The notes beneath the pieces are model-generated. The model ran no database searches and had not been told where the DNA came from. It worked only from the letters and a program-made list of their open reading frames with translations. Below are positions 15,583 to 24,355 of a stretch of DNA of 64,000 nucleotides, piece after piece (position 1 is the stretch's first letter; every line of letters begins with the position of its first letter). The position numbers and the translations under genes were made by a program. The stretch is from Streptomyces sp. ALI-76-A (lineage in GTDB: Bacteria > Actinomycetota > Actinomycetes > Streptomycetales > Streptomycetaceae): assembly GCF_030287445.1 (NCBI RefSeq), contig NZ_JASVWB010000002.1, positions 7,130,001-7,194,000 of the forward strand. Direction: 5' to 3'.

Positions 15583-17202
15583 ATGGGACACCTGGAAGCA
15601 GCGCACCTCGAGTACGACCTCCCCGACGGGAGGGCGCTGCTCGGCGATGTGTCCTTCCGGGTCGGCGAAGGGGCCGTCGTGGCACTCGTCGGACCCAACG
15701 GCGCCGGCAAGACGACCCTGCTGCGGCTGATCTCCGGCGAGCTGAAACCGCACGGCGGATCCGTCACCGTCAGCGGCGGCCTCGGCGTGATGCGCCAGTT
15801 CGTGGGTTCCGTACGGGACGAGACGACCGTACGGGACCTGCTGGTGTCCGTCGCCCCGCCCCGCATCCGGGAGGCGGCCGACGCCGTCGACAAGGCCGAG
15901 CACGCCCTGATGACCGTCGACGACGAGGCCGCCCAGCTGGCGTACGCGCAGGCCCTGTCCGACTGGGCCGAGGTGCGCGGCTACGAGGCGGAGACGCTGT
16001 GGGACATGTGCACCACGGCCGCGCTCGGGGTGCCGTACGAGAAGGCGCAGTGGCGGCAGGTGCGCACGCTGTCCGGCGGTGAGCAGAAGCGGCTGGTGCT
16101 GGAGGCGCTGCTGCGCGGCACCGACGAGGTGCTGCTGCTGGACGAGCCCGACAACTACCTCGACGTGCCCGGCAAGCGCTGGCTGGAGGAGCGCCTGAAG
16201 GAGACCCGCAAGACGGTGCTCTTCGTCTCCCACGACCGTGAACTCCTCGCCCGCGCCGCCGAGAAGATCGTCTCCGTCGAGCCGGGCCCCGCGGGCGCCG
16301 ACGCCTGGGTGCACGGCGGCGGCTTCGCCACGTACCACGAGGCCCGGCGGGAACGCTTCGCCCGCTTCGAGGAGTTGCGCCGCCGCTGGGACGAGAAGCA
16401 CGCCCAGCTGAGGAAACTCGTCCTGAACCTCCGTCAGGCGGCCAGCATCAGCCATGAGCTGGCCTCCCGCTACCAGGCCGCCCAGACCCGCCTGCGCAAG
16501 TTCGAGGAGGTGGGCCCGCCGCCGGAGCCGCCGCGCGAGCAGGACATCAGGATGCGCCTGAAGGGCGGCCGTACCGGGGTCCGGGCCGTCACCTGCGAAG
16601 GCCTCGAACTGACCGGCCTGATGAAGCCGTTCGACCTGGAGGTGTTCTACGGCGAGCGGGTCGCCGTCCTCGGCTCCAACGGCTCCGGCAAGTCGCACTT
16701 CCTGCGGTTGCTGGCCGGCGAGGAGGTGACCCACACGGGGATGTGGAAGCTCGGCGCGCGCGTGGTGCCGGGCCACTTCGCCCAGACGCACGCCCACCCT
16801 GAGCTACAGGCCCGCACGCTCCTGGACATCCTCTGGAAGGAGCACGCCCAGGACCGGGGCGCCGCGATGTCCCGGCTGCGCCGCTACGAGCTGACGAACC
16901 AGGCCGAGCAGACCTTCGAGCGGCTCTCCGGCGGCCAGCAGGCACGCTTCCAGATCCTCCTGCTGGAGCTCCAGGGCGTCACGGCCCTGCTGCTCGACGA
17001 GCCGACCGACAACCTCGACCTGGAGTCCGCCGAAGCCCTCCAGGAGGGCCTGGAGGCCTTCGACGGCACGGTCCTCGCGGTCACCCACGACCGCTGGTTC
17101 GCCCGCTCCTTCGACCGCTACCTGGTCTTCGGCAGCGACGGCCGGGTCCGCGAGACGGCGGAACCGGTCTGGGACGAACGACGCGTGGAACGGGCCCGGT
17201 AG
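15583..17202 (+). CDS. ABC-F family ATP-binding protein
   Basis: 539 aa with two ATP-binding cassettes and no membrane domain. The first Walker A is GPNGAGKTT (about residue 38) with signature LSGGEQKR and Walker B VLLLDEPDNYLD. The second is GSNGSGKSH with LSGGQQAR and ALLLDEPTDNLD. An inter-domain linker with charged helices (RFEELRRRWDEKHAQLRKL) joins them. ABC-F proteins bind the ribosomal E site; some are translation factors and others protect from antibiotics. Which applies here cannot be told from sequence alone. The first motif reads SHDREL where a switch His is expected. Confidence 0.92.
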   Translation: MGHLEAAHLEYDLPDGRALLGDVSFRVGEGAVVALVGPNGAGKTTLLRLISGELKPHGGSVTVSGGLGVMRQFVGSVRDETTVRDLLVSVAPPRIREAADAVDKAEHALMTVDDEAAQLAYAQALSDWAEVRGYEAETLWDMCTTAALGVPYEKAQWRQVRTLSGGEQKRLVLEALLRGTDEVLLLDEPDNYLDVPGKRWLEERLKETRKTVLFVSHDRELLARAAEKIVSVEPGPAGADAWVHGGGFATYHEARRERFARFEELRRRWDEKHAQLRKLVLNLRQAASISHELASRYQAAQTRLRKFEEVGPPPEPPREQDIRMRLKGGRTGVRAVTCEGLELTGLMKPFDLEVFYGERVAVLGSNGSGKSHFLRLLAGEEVTHTGMWKLGARVVPGHFAQTHAHPELQARTLLDILWKEHAQDRGAAMSRLRRYELTNQAEQTFERLSGGQQARFQILLLELQGVTALLLDEPTDNLDLESAEALQEGLEAFDGTVLAVTHDRWFARSFDRYLVFGSDGRVRETAEPVWDERRVERAR

Positions 17203-17640
17203 TCCGGGGGTGCCGGGTCTGGCGGTCCGGTGGCCCCGGGTCCGGCGGGCCGGTGGGTGGCACCCGGGCCTGGGGGACCGGGCTCGGCAGGCCCGGGGGA
17301 CCGGGCTCGGCAGGCCGCTGTGGGGCACCGGGCTCGGCAGTCCGGCGGGTCGCTGCGTGCGCAGCCTCACGAACACGGCGAGGCGCGGCCGCTGCGGGCC
17401 GCGGAAGCCTGGCGGGAGTCACTCGGCTCGGCAGTCCGCCACGGGTACCGCCCCCGGCAGGCCGCTGCGGGGCACTGGTCCGGCAGCCCGCAAGGGGGAC
17501 TGCGTCCGGCACGGCCGGCGCCCGGGCCGCCCACCGGCGCCCGCCTTTCCTACCGGCCGGCCGGGGCCCGAAGGCGAGAGCCTGGTCGTCTCCCGGATGT
17601 CGTTCGGTGGGAGTGCGTGTCGGGCGGGTACCCGGGGGCC
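17203..17640. repeat. 438-bp non-coding stretch with imperfect direct repeats
   Basis: No credible gene is present. The motif ACCGGGCTCGGCAG recurs at about 17278, 17301 and 17327, with a diverged ACTCGGCTCGGCAG near 17420, and related GGCCGCTG(C/T)GGG blocks are interspersed. Long open frames exist on both strands but follow the repeats and have no domain. Confidence 0.6.
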
Positions 17641-17919
17641 ATGAACGAACATGACGAGCGGGACCTGACCACGACCGGAGTCGACGCCGCCCGGCTGGAC
17701 GACCAGCAGCTCATGAAGGAGCTGGAGACCATCCACCGCACGCGTCACGACACGCTGCTCTATGCCTCGAACGACGCCCTGCGGGCCCACAACGAGCGCA
17801 TGGCGCAGCTGGAGGGCGAGTACCTGCGGCGCAACCCGGACCGCCCGGTGGCCGCGGGCCGCACCCGTGAGGGGGCGCGGGAACGCGTGAGCGGGGAGTC
17901 GACGACTCCCCGCTCCTGA
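17641..17919 (+). CDS. Small conserved protein (DUF6158-like)
   Basis: 92 aa from ATG 17641. It contains the Streptomyces-conserved segment LDDQQLMKELETIHRTRHDT, then LLYASNDALRAHNERMAQLE and GEYLRRNPDRPVAAGRTREG. It is an acidic helical protein with no catalytic motif and unknown function. A hairpin overlaps its last codons. The upstream open frame in the repeat region is not counted as coding. Confidence 0.75.
   Translation: MNEHDERDLTTTGVDAARLDDQQLMKELETIHRTRHDTLLYASNDALRAHNERMAQLEGEYLRRNPDRPVAAGRTREGARERVSGESTTPRS
17891..17913 (+). terminator. Hairpin at the 3' end of the DUF6158-like gene
   Basis: Perfect 10-bp arms GCGGGGAGTC and GACTCCCCGC with a 3-base loop, ending 6 bp before the end of the gene. 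Confidence 0.55.
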
Positions 17920-17966
17920 GCGATCCCGGCCGGTAGCGATCCCGGCCGGTAGCGATCCCGGCCGGT
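17919..17966. repeat. Three exact 16-bp direct repeats
   Basis: AGCGATCCCGGCCGGT occurs three times head to tail starting at 17919, 17935 and 17951, directly after the DUF6158-like stop. Confidence 0.95.
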
Positions 17967-18060
17967 CAGCGGCGCAGCGGGAGCATACGCCTCGCGCGTG
18001 CCCTCCCGCGCCGCTCCCGCGGTCGGCCCGACGGGCCGGCAGCCGGGCCGGCCGGGTCCG

Positions 18061-18603
18061 TCAGGCGGTCTCCTGACCGAACACCTCCAGGTACGTCTCG
18101 CAGAACGCCTTCAGGTCGTCCGGCTTGCGGCTGGTGACCAGCTTGTTGGTGCCGTGGTCGCAGACCTTCACCTGCTCGTCCACCCAGGTGCCGCCCGCGT
18201 TGCGGATGTCCGTCCGCAGACTCGGCCAGGAGGTGAGCACCCGGCCGCGGACGACGTCCGCCTCGACGAGCGTCCAGGGGGCGTGGCAGATCGCGGCCAC
18301 CGGCCGCCCCTGCGCGAAGAAGTCCCGCACGAACGCCACGGCCTTCTCGTCCATCCGCAGGAAGTCCGGGTTGGCCACCCCGCCCGGCAGGACCAGCCCG
18401 CCGAAGGAGTCGGCCGACGTCTCGCCGACCACCTCGTCCACACGGAACGTGTCGGCCTTGTCGAGGTGGTTGAACGCCTGGATCTCACCGGACCGGGTCG
18501 ACACGAGCACGGGTTCGTGGCCCGCGTCCTTCGCCGCCTGCCACGGATCGGTCAGCTCGACCTGCTCGACGCCTTCGGGCGCTGTCAGAAACGCGATGCG
18601 CAT
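18061..18603 (-). CDS. DJ-1/PfpI family protein (type 1 glutamine amidotransferase-like)
   Basis: 180 aa, full length for the PfpI/YhbO family. The nucleophile elbow is VAAICHAPWTLVEADVVRGR, with the catalytic Cys in AICHAPW and the next His. The acidic residue preceding the fold is in FLTAPEGVEQVEL. Members act as deglycases or chaperone-like proteases protecting against aldehyde and oxidative stress. It is monocistronic on the minus strand. Confidence 0.92.
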   Translation of the reverse strand: MRIAFLTAPEGVEQVELTDPWQAAKDAGHEPVLVSTRSGEIQAFNHLDKADTFRVDEVVGETSADSFGGLVLPGGVANPDFLRMDEKAVAFVRDFFAQGRPVAAICHAPWTLVEADVVRGRVLTSWPSLRTDIRNAGGTWVDEQVKVCDHGTNKLVTSRKPDDLKAFCETYLEVFGQETA

Positions 18604-18918
18604 GGTGGTTCGACGTCCTTCCCTTTGGAACTTCGCAACCTCTGGCGCGCGTCAGCGGGGGCTCGGCGACCTCGCCGCCGTCGCGCGCTTCTTACCGTTC
18701 TGTCGTTGCCCACGTGCCTGCTCGCGTCCCCGGCCGCGCGGCAGCGGCCACCGACGCGACACGCGGTACGGGCCGTCATGCCTCGGGGCCGTCCCGTCCC
18801 GGCCGCCCCGCGGCGGGACCCGACCTGGCCGGCGGGCGGGCCCCGCCCACCGGGACCGCACGCCGAACGGCGGCGGCTCCCCCGGCGGCGGTCCCGGCGG
18901 CCGGGACGGGCCCCTGCC
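18604..18918. other. 315-bp intergenic stretch with no recognised feature
   Basis: This is the upstream region of the DJ-1 gene and the downstream region of the CBS gene, both minus strand. Open frames here are short, on both strands, and lack a domain or ribosome binding site. Nothing else was recognised. Confidence 0.5.
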
Positions 18919-19371
18919 TCACAGGGTCTCCCGTCCGTTGCTCTCCCGCACGGAGTCCGGTGCGGCCCGGCTGATGTCGGCGAGCGCCGAGTCCGGGTCC
19001 TGGGCCTCGGCGAGGTCGCCGAGGCTCACCATCCCGACCGGCATCCCGTCCTCGACGACCGGCAGCCGCCGTACGGCGTGCGCCCGCATCAGCGCGACCG
19101 CGGCCGACACCGGGTCGTCAGGGGCCACGATGACCGGGTCAGGCGTGCACACCGACCCGGCGCTCACCGTCAGCGGATCGATACCGTCGGCGACGGCCCG
19201 CACGGTGATGTCCCGGTCGGTGAGCACGCCGACGACGTGCTGCCCGTCCGCCACCAGGACGTCGCCGATGTCCTGCGCGCGCATCAACTGCGCCGCCTCG
19301 ACGAGCGAGGAGTCCGGGCGGACGGCCACCACACCCGCCGTCATCACGTCCTTCACCAGGTCGGCTGTCAC
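18919..19371 (-). CDS. CBS-domain protein
   Basis: 150 aa from GTG 19371, which overlaps the upstream stop (GTGA) and so fixes the start. Two CBS motifs are present: VKDVMTAGVVAVRPDSSLVE with VLTDRDITVRAVADG, and VIVAPDDPVSAAVALMRAHA with VVEDGMPVGMVSLGDLAEAQ. CBS pairs bind adenine nucleotides and act as energy or stress sensors. It is translationally coupled to the DUF2795 gene. Confidence 0.92.
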   Translation of the reverse strand: MTADLVKDVMTAGVVAVRPDSSLVEAAQLMRAQDIGDVLVADGQHVVGVLTDRDITVRAVADGIDPLTVSAGSVCTPDPVIVAPDDPVSAAVALMRAHAVRRLPVVEDGMPVGMVSLGDLAEAQDPDSALADISRAAPDSVRESNGRETL

Positions 19372-19754
19372 TGCCGGTCCTCCCTCCGGGTCACTGCCCG
19401 CGCCAGTTCCTGGACATTGGCGTAGCGCTCCTTGCGCGGCAGCCGCCCCACTGCCTCGGTCAGCGGGTCGGGCGCGTTCTTCCGGCGCAGGACGTGCACC
19501 AGGTCCCCGGTACTCGCGGGGAACGAGCCGCGGCCCAGGATCCGGGCCAGTTCCAGCCGGACCGCCTCCAGCGACGCCCCGGCGCGGCCCGGTGCCACCG
19601 GCCCGCCCGCGATCTGTGGATCGTCGTCGGCGGTCGGCTCGGGGTCGTGCCACTCCTCGGTCCGGGTGGGGTGCCCGGACCGCAGCAGACCCTGCAGTTC
19701 GTGTTTCATCTCGTCGTCACGGTGACGGCTCAGCCGGTCGCTGCCTCGCTGCAT
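19368..19754 (-). CDS. DUF2795 domain protein
   Basis: 128 aa from ATG 19754 (MQRGSDRLSRHRDDEMKHEL). The C-terminal part APDPLTEAVGRLPRKERYAN, then VQELARAVTRRE, is the DUF2795 helix-turn-helix-like region, repeated weakly as LARILGRGSFPASTGDLVHV. The N-terminal part is acidic and polar (HDPEPTADDDPQI). The function is unknown. It is the first gene of the DUF2795-CBS pair. Longer open frames upstream are not supported. Confidence 0.82.
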   Translation of the reverse strand: MQRGSDRLSRHRDDEMKHELQGLLRSGHPTRTEEWHDPEPTADDDPQIAGGPVAPGRAGASLEAVRLELARILGRGSFPASTGDLVHVLRRKNAPDPLTEAVGRLPRKERYANVQELARAVTRREDRQ

Positions 19755-19883
19755 GTCTCCCTCCAGATCTTCGGGGGTGGCCACCGCGTACCCGAGGACC
19801 CGACGTCGACACGGGGTTTGTCCCCCGAATGGCGGGAGACCCGGCTCAGGCCCCCCGCGCACACTCCCGCGGAAGGACAGGCC

Positions 19884-20066
19884 ATGGCGGTGCTCGCTGT
19901 GATCATCCCGCTTCTCATGCTCGGCGTGGTGCTGGCGCTGGGGCGCTACGAGGACCTGCTGTTGCCGGGCGAGGAGCCCGACCGTCCCGAACCGTCCGCC
20001 GCCCCGTCTCCGGTGGCCCCGGTCGCCCCCGTCGTTCCGGTGGTGCGACAGGAAACGGCTTCCTGA
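19884..20066 (+). CDS. Small single-pass membrane protein
   Basis: 60 aa from ATG 19884 with GGAAGGA upstream. One N-terminal hydrophobic helix (MAVLAVIIPLLMLGVVLALG) is followed by RYEDLLLPGEEPDRPEP and a Pro/Val/Ala-rich tail. It is divergent from the DUF2795 gene, with 129 bp between. The pattern is common in Streptomyces; the function is unknown. Confidence 0.7.
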   Translation: MAVLAVIIPLLMLGVVLALGRYEDLLLPGEEPDRPEPSAAPSPVAPVAPVVPVVRQETAS

Positions 20067-20090
20067 CCCGGCGGGGTAGCAGGAGGCACC

Positions 20091-20162
20091 ATGTCGCTCC
20101 GCGCCAGTGACATGTTCGGCGGATCGAAAGCCCACGAGCGTGGGAGGTCCCTGATCCTTTGA
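20091..20162 (+). CDS. Possible 23-aa small ORF with strong ribosome binding site
   Basis: ATG 20091 is preceded by AGGAGG with 4-base spacing; the peptide begins MSLRASDMFGGSKAHERG. It may be a real small protein or the start of a decayed gene, since a different frame (20159-20401) continues with an acidic DDSEPADSSETPD end. Low confidence. Confidence 0.3.
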   Translation: MSLRASDMFGGSKAHERGRSLIL

Positions 20163-20443
20163 TGTCTTCTGCAGCTGCGCCGGCGATGACGGGATCCGCG
20201 CCGGGAGACACCTCCGGTGAACGAGGTCCGCGTACGAGATCCGCGAGTAGCGGAAACCGGAACAGCGTTCTCGCCGATGTGCCGCCAGGGTGCGCGGACA
20301 CACCCCTGCTGGCCAGCTGGACCGGGACCAACGACGACATCCAGCGGCCCGAACCAGCCGACGACTCCGAACCGGCCGACTCGTCCGAGACACCCGACTG
20401 ACCGCCCGCCAGGAACCAGGGCTCCTCGGCAGGAGCAGTCAGG
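20163..20443. other. 281-bp stretch without a confident gene
   Basis: A frame at 20159-20401 gives an 80-aa acidic-tailed product with no family and no RBS, and its base composition is somewhat less GC-rich than the neighbours. It is kept as unassigned; it lies at the 3' side of the minus-strand ThDP enzyme gene. Confidence 0.4.
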
Positions 20444-22240
20444 TCACTTCTTCTCCCGGCCCGGCAGGAACTCCTGCACCTTCGCCTTGAAGCCCTGCCT
20501 GACCATGGACGCGCTGTCCGCGTCGCCCCTGAGGATCGAGGCGGCCGTGGCCTCCATCTGGTCCCAGGTGGCGTGCGGCGGGACCGGCGGCACCGCCGGG
20601 TCGGTGAGGAACTCGATCACCGCGGGACCGTCCGCCTCCAGGCCGGCCCGCCAGCCCGCCTCGACGTCCTCCGGCTTCTCCACGCGGATCCCGGTCAGGC
20701 CCAGCGAGCGGGCGAACTCCGCGTACCGCACGTCGGGCAGCTCCTGCGAGGGCAGGAAGGACGGGGCGCCTCCCATGGCCCGCATCTCCCACGTGACCTG
20801 GTTGAGGTCGTGGTTGTTCCACACCGCCACGACCAGCCGCGGGTCCTCCCACAGATCGCGGTACTTCGCCGCCGTGATCATCTCGGCCAGGCCGTTCATC
20901 TGCATCGCGCCGTCCCCGACCAGCGCGATCACCGGCCGGTCCGGGTGTGCGAACTTCGCGCCGATGGCGTACGGCACGCCGCAGCCCATCGTCGCCAGCG
21001 TCCCCGACAGCGAGCCGCGCATCCCCGGCCGCATGGTCAGGTGCCGCGCGTACCAGTTCGCCGCCGAGCCCGAGTCCGAGGTGACGATCGCGTCGGACGG
21101 CAGCAGCGCGTCCAGCGTGTGCGCCACGTACTCCGGGTTGATCGGATCGGCCGACTGCAGCGCCCGCCGCTCCATCACCCCGCGCCACCGCTTCACGTTC
21201 GCGCACACCGTCTCGTACCAGTCACGCTCGCCGCGCTCCGCGTCCAGCAGCAGGATCAGCCGCTGAAGCGTCGCCTTCGCGTCCCCGACGAGGTTCACCT
21301 CGTACGGATACCGCATCCCGACCATGTGCGGGTCGATGTCGATCTGCACGCCCCGCGCCTTGTCGAACTCCGGCAGGAACTGCGTGTACGGGAACGACGA
21401 CCCGATGGTCAGCAGGGTGTCGCAGTCCCGCATCAGCTCGTACGACGGGCGGGTGCCGAGCAGTCCGATCGAGCCGGTGACGTACGGGAGTTCGTCACTC
21501 AGGACGTCCTTGCCGAGCAGCGCCTTGGCGACGCCCGCGCCGAGCATCTCCGCGACCCGCTCCACCTCGGCCCGCGCCCCGGCCGCCCCCTGGCCGACCA
21601 GAATGGCCACCTTGTCACCGGAGTTGAGGATCTCCGCCGCCCGCTGGAGGGACTCCTCGGACGGAATCGCCGTCCAGGAACTGCGGTCCAGGCTGGAGGG
21701 CACCATCTTGAACTCGTGTGTGGGCGGCGAGTAGTCGAGCTCCTGCACATCGCCCGGGATGATGACGGCCGTGGGACAGCGGCGCGCGTACGCGGTACGG
21801 ATCGCCCGGTCCAGCACGTTCGGCAGCTGCTCGGGAACGGTCACCGTCTCCAGGAACTCGGAGGCGACGTCCTTGAACAGCGCGTGCAGGTCCACCTCCT
21901 GCTGATAGGAGCCGCCCATCGCGCTGCGGTGCGTCTGCCCGACGATCGCCACCACCGGCACATGGTCCAGCTTGGCGTCGTACAACCCGTTCAGCAGGTG
22001 GATCGCGCCGGGCCCCGAGGTCGCCACGCACACCCCGAGCCGCCCGCTGAACTTGGCGTACCCCACCGCTTGCAGCGCGGACATCTCCTCGTGCCGCGAC
22101 TGGATGAAACGGGGCTGGTTCTCGGCCCGCCCCCAGGCGGCGAGCAGACCGTTGATGCCGTCGCCGGGATAGCCGAAGACCTGCTCCACACCCCACTCGC
22201 GCAGCCGCCGCAGAACGTGGTCGGAGACCTTGGTGCTCAT
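20444..22240 (-). CDS. Thiamine-diphosphate-requiring enzyme (pyruvate oxidase/dehydrogenase-like)
   Basis: 598 aa from ATG 22240 (MSTKVSDHVLRRLREWGVEQ). The ThDP pyrimidine domain carries the catalytic Glu in FIQSRHEEMSALQAVGYAKF. The C-terminal ThDP motif is LVGDGAMQMNGLAEMITAAK through AVWNNHDLN. The central domain (VAILVGQGAAGARAEVERVA) is the FAD/CoA-like region of pyruvate oxidases. Similar actinobacterial proteins are annotated as thiamine pyrophosphate-requiring protein or pyruvate dehydrogenase (quinone) PoxB-like. It would decarboxylate pyruvate or a related 2-oxoacid, but the exact product is not decidable. It is divergent from the sigma gene. Confidence 0.9.
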   Translation of the reverse strand: MSTKVSDHVLRRLREWGVEQVFGYPGDGINGLLAAWGRAENQPRFIQSRHEEMSALQAVGYAKFSGRLGVCVATSGPGAIHLLNGLYDAKLDHVPVVAIVGQTHRSAMGGSYQQEVDLHALFKDVASEFLETVTVPEQLPNVLDRAIRTAYARRCPTAVIIPGDVQELDYSPPTHEFKMVPSSLDRSSWTAIPSEESLQRAAEILNSGDKVAILVGQGAAGARAEVERVAEMLGAGVAKALLGKDVLSDELPYVTGSIGLLGTRPSYELMRDCDTLLTIGSSFPYTQFLPEFDKARGVQIDIDPHMVGMRYPYEVNLVGDAKATLQRLILLLDAERGERDWYETVCANVKRWRGVMERRALQSADPINPEYVAHTLDALLPSDAIVTSDSGSAANWYARHLTMRPGMRGSLSGTLATMGCGVPYAIGAKFAHPDRPVIALVGDGAMQMNGLAEMITAAKYRDLWEDPRLVVAVWNNHDLNQVTWEMRAMGGAPSFLPSQELPDVRYAEFARSLGLTGIRVEKPEDVEAGWRAGLEADGPAVIEFLTDPAVPPVPPHATWDQMEATAASILRGDADSASMVRQGFKAKVQEFLPGREKK

Positions 22241-22481
22241 ATACGGACCTCCCGGCCATAGGTGACACACACAGCAGCCCTACGAGTCACCCGGCCCGCC
22301 CCCGGAAAACCTGCCCGGTTTGCGGCGCGGAGCCCGGGGCAGGCGCACTCACAGTGCTTCGGACCGGAGGCACGTCCGTCGGAGCGGCCCCTTCGCCGCC
22401 CCGGACGCGCCTGCGGCCTCCGCGGACGCGCTCCCACGGATTCCGTCCACCCCAAGCACGACCAAGGGAGTTGCGACGCAC

Positions 22482-23279
22482 ATGCCCACCCAAGTGAGCG
22501 CGAAGCACCACCCGCACGACGACGCACCCGACACGGCCGAGGCGTTCCGCAGGCTGGCCGAGCTGCCCCCGGGACCCGAGCGCGACACGCTCCGCGGGCA
22601 GATCGTCGAGGCCTGGCTGCCCATGGCCGACCGGCTCGCGGGACGCTTCCGCAGCCGCGGCGAGAGCCTCGACGACCTGCGCCAGGTCGCGGCCCTCGGC
22701 CTGGTCAAGGCCGTCGACCGCTACGACCCCGAGCGCGCCAACGCCTTCGAGAGCTACGCCGTGCCGACCATCACCGGCGAGATCAAGCGGCACTTCCGCG
22801 ACCACATGTGGACGCTGCACGTACCGCGCCGGATCCAGGACCTGCGCAACCGCGTCCGCTTCGCCGGCCAGGACCTGTCCCAGACCATCTCCGGGCGCCG
22901 GCCCACCGTCGCGGAGATAGCCGAGCACGCGCAGATGAGCGAGGACGACGTGCGCGCCGGGCTGGAGGCACTGGAGAGCTTCACCGCGCTGTCCCTGGAC
23001 GCCGAGCTGCCCGGCAGTGACGACGGGTACTCGCTCAGCGACGCGCTCGGGTCCTCCGATCCCGCGCTGGACACGGTCGTGGACCGGGAGGCGGTGAGGG
23101 CTCGGCTGGCCGCGCTGCCCGAGCGGGAACGGGCGATCCTGTACATGCGGTTCTTCAAGGACATGACCCAGAGCCGGATCGCCGAACAGCTGGGGATCTC
23201 GCAGATGCACGTGTCCCGGCTGATCAACCGGTGCTGCGGCCAGGTGCGGGAACAGGTCATGAAGGACGCCGGCGCGTAG
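22482..23279 (+). CDS. SigB/SigF/SigG-family RNA polymerase sigma factor
   Basis: 265 aa from ATG 22482 (MPTQVSAKHHPHDDAPDTAE). Region 2 has LDDLRQVAALGLVKAVDRYD then FESYAVPTITGEIKRHFRDH. Region 3 runs VPRRIQDLRNRVRFAG to GRRPTVAEIAEHAQMSEDDV. Region 4 ends ERAILYMRFFKDMTQSRIAE with QLGISQMHVSRLINR. The absence of region 1.1 and the PTITGEIKRHFRD signature place it in the stress/sporulation SigB/F/G group. No adjacent anti-sigma (RsbW-like) gene is seen in the window. Confidence 0.95.
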   Translation: MPTQVSAKHHPHDDAPDTAEAFRRLAELPPGPERDTLRGQIVEAWLPMADRLAGRFRSRGESLDDLRQVAALGLVKAVDRYDPERANAFESYAVPTITGEIKRHFRDHMWTLHVPRRIQDLRNRVRFAGQDLSQTISGRRPTVAEIAEHAQMSEDDVRAGLEALESFTALSLDAELPGSDDGYSLSDALGSSDPALDTVVDREAVRARLAALPERERAILYMRFFKDMTQSRIAEQLGISQMHVSRLINRCCGQVREQVMKDAGA

Positions 23280-23587
23280 CCCGAGGGCAGGCGGCTGGTC
23301 GGCGCAGCGGTGGCGGTGGCGGCGGCGGTAGAGGCAGCGGGTCTGGTTGCGGAGCGTTCGTCGGCGATCGGCGATCAGGCAACGGCCATCAGCGGGTTCG
23401 GCGGTCGGTGGTCACCTCCGCACCGTGCGAGCCGGGCCCGCCCTGGAGGGGGCGATCGTGTCACCCGCTCGGCCGGTCCCGTCCCGCGAATGGTGTCCGG
23501 CCGCGCGCGGCCCCGCGGTGGGCGGGCTGTGATGGCTGCGGAGGCACGACCGCCGTGTCCCCGCAGCCGGCCGAAGGAGCCCACCCC
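23280..23587. other. 308-bp intergenic stretch, no gene recognised
   Basis: It lies between the sigma factor and the secreted repeat protein, both plus strand. It contains short CGG/GGC runs just after the sigma stop. Overlapping open frames are shadows without domain or RBS. The region just before 23588 (GCCGAAGGAG) holds the RBS of the next gene. Confidence 0.5.
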
Positions 23588-24355
23588 ATGTGCCGCAGTG
23601 CCCGTGCCCTGTCCGTCGCCGTCCTGGCCGGTGCCGTCCTCGGCCTCGCCGTGCCGGCGGCCTCCGCGGAGCCGACCGCTGCCGCGGAGCCGACCGCGGA
23701 GGTCAGCCCGGGCACCGCGTCCCCGGGCGACAGCGTCACCGTCTCCGTCGCCTGCGAACCGACCGGCGGACCGGCGCCCGACACGATCGACGCCGCCTCG
23801 GAGGCCTTCGAGGCGGGCAGCGTCAAGCTGAAGCTCGTGCCCGGCGAGGACGACGAGCTCTCCGGCCCCGCCTACGAGGGCACCGCCCGCCTCGCCCCCG
23901 CCGAGCACTTCGAGGAGGGCGTGGACGCGGTCGGCCCGGACTCCGCGTGGACCGTCGACGGCACCTGCCCGGCCCCGCCCGGCGGGAAGGGCGCGCAGTG
24001 GAGCGTGACGTTCACCGTGCAGCGGGGGAGCGACAAGCCGTGCGCCGAGTCGCACACCGGGTCCTGTGCCACCGGCACCGCCTGCGCTGAGTCGCACACC
24101 GGGTCCTGTGCCACCAGCAGCCCCTGCGCTGAGTCGCACACCGGGTCCTGTGCCACCGGCACCGCCTGCGCTGAGTCGCACACCGAGGCCGAGTCCTGCG
24201 GCGGCGCGGTCGTCCCGCGCGGGGTCCGGGCGGGTGCGGGCGGCGCCTTCACCGACTCCGTGCCCGCCCTGGTCGCCGGCGGCCTGCTGATCGCGGGCGC
24301 GTTCGGCGCGGCCGTCCACCGCCTGCGCCGCAAGGAGCCCGCGACCGACCACTGA
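23588..24355 (+). CDS. Secreted, membrane-anchored protein with Cys/His repeats
   Basis: 255 aa. The signal peptide is MCRSARALSVAVLAGAVLGL then AVPAASA. The mature region is beta-rich (PGTASPGDSVTVSVACEPTG). Residues ~150-203 hold four copies of a 13-aa Cys/His motif, CAESHTGSCATGT, then ESCGG. A C-terminal hydrophobic helix (VPALVAGGLLIAGAFGAAVH) with RLRRKE behind it would anchor it in the membrane, sortase-like in layout but without a clear LPxTG. The Cys/His repeats suggest metal binding or disulfide cross-linking (inference). RBS GAAGGAG lies just upstream. Confidence 0.78.
   Translation: MCRSARALSVAVLAGAVLGLAVPAASAEPTAAAEPTAEVSPGTASPGDSVTVSVACEPTGGPAPDTIDAASEAFEAGSVKLKLVPGEDDELSGPAYEGTARLAPAEHFEEGVDAVGPDSAWTVDGTCPAPPGGKGAQWSVTFTVQRGSDKPCAESHTGSCATGTACAESHTGSCATSSPCAESHTGSCATGTACAESHTEAESCGGAVVPRGVRAGAGGAFTDSVPALVAGGLLIAGAFGAAVHRLRRKEPATDH
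24039..24183 (+). repeat. Three to four ~39-bp tandem repeats
   Basis: The unit TGCGC(C/T)GAGTCGCACACCG followed by GGTCCTGTGCCACC(G/A)G is repeated in phase from about 24040, 24079, 24118 and (partial) 24157. It encodes the Cys/His repeat of the secreted protein. Confidence 0.9.

Noticed and set aside
15453..15893. In-frame extension of the PAP2/DAGK protein to 644 codons
   Set aside because: The extension overlaps the divergent ABC-F gene and lacks a ribosome binding site; ATG 15452 gives the normal PAP2 start.
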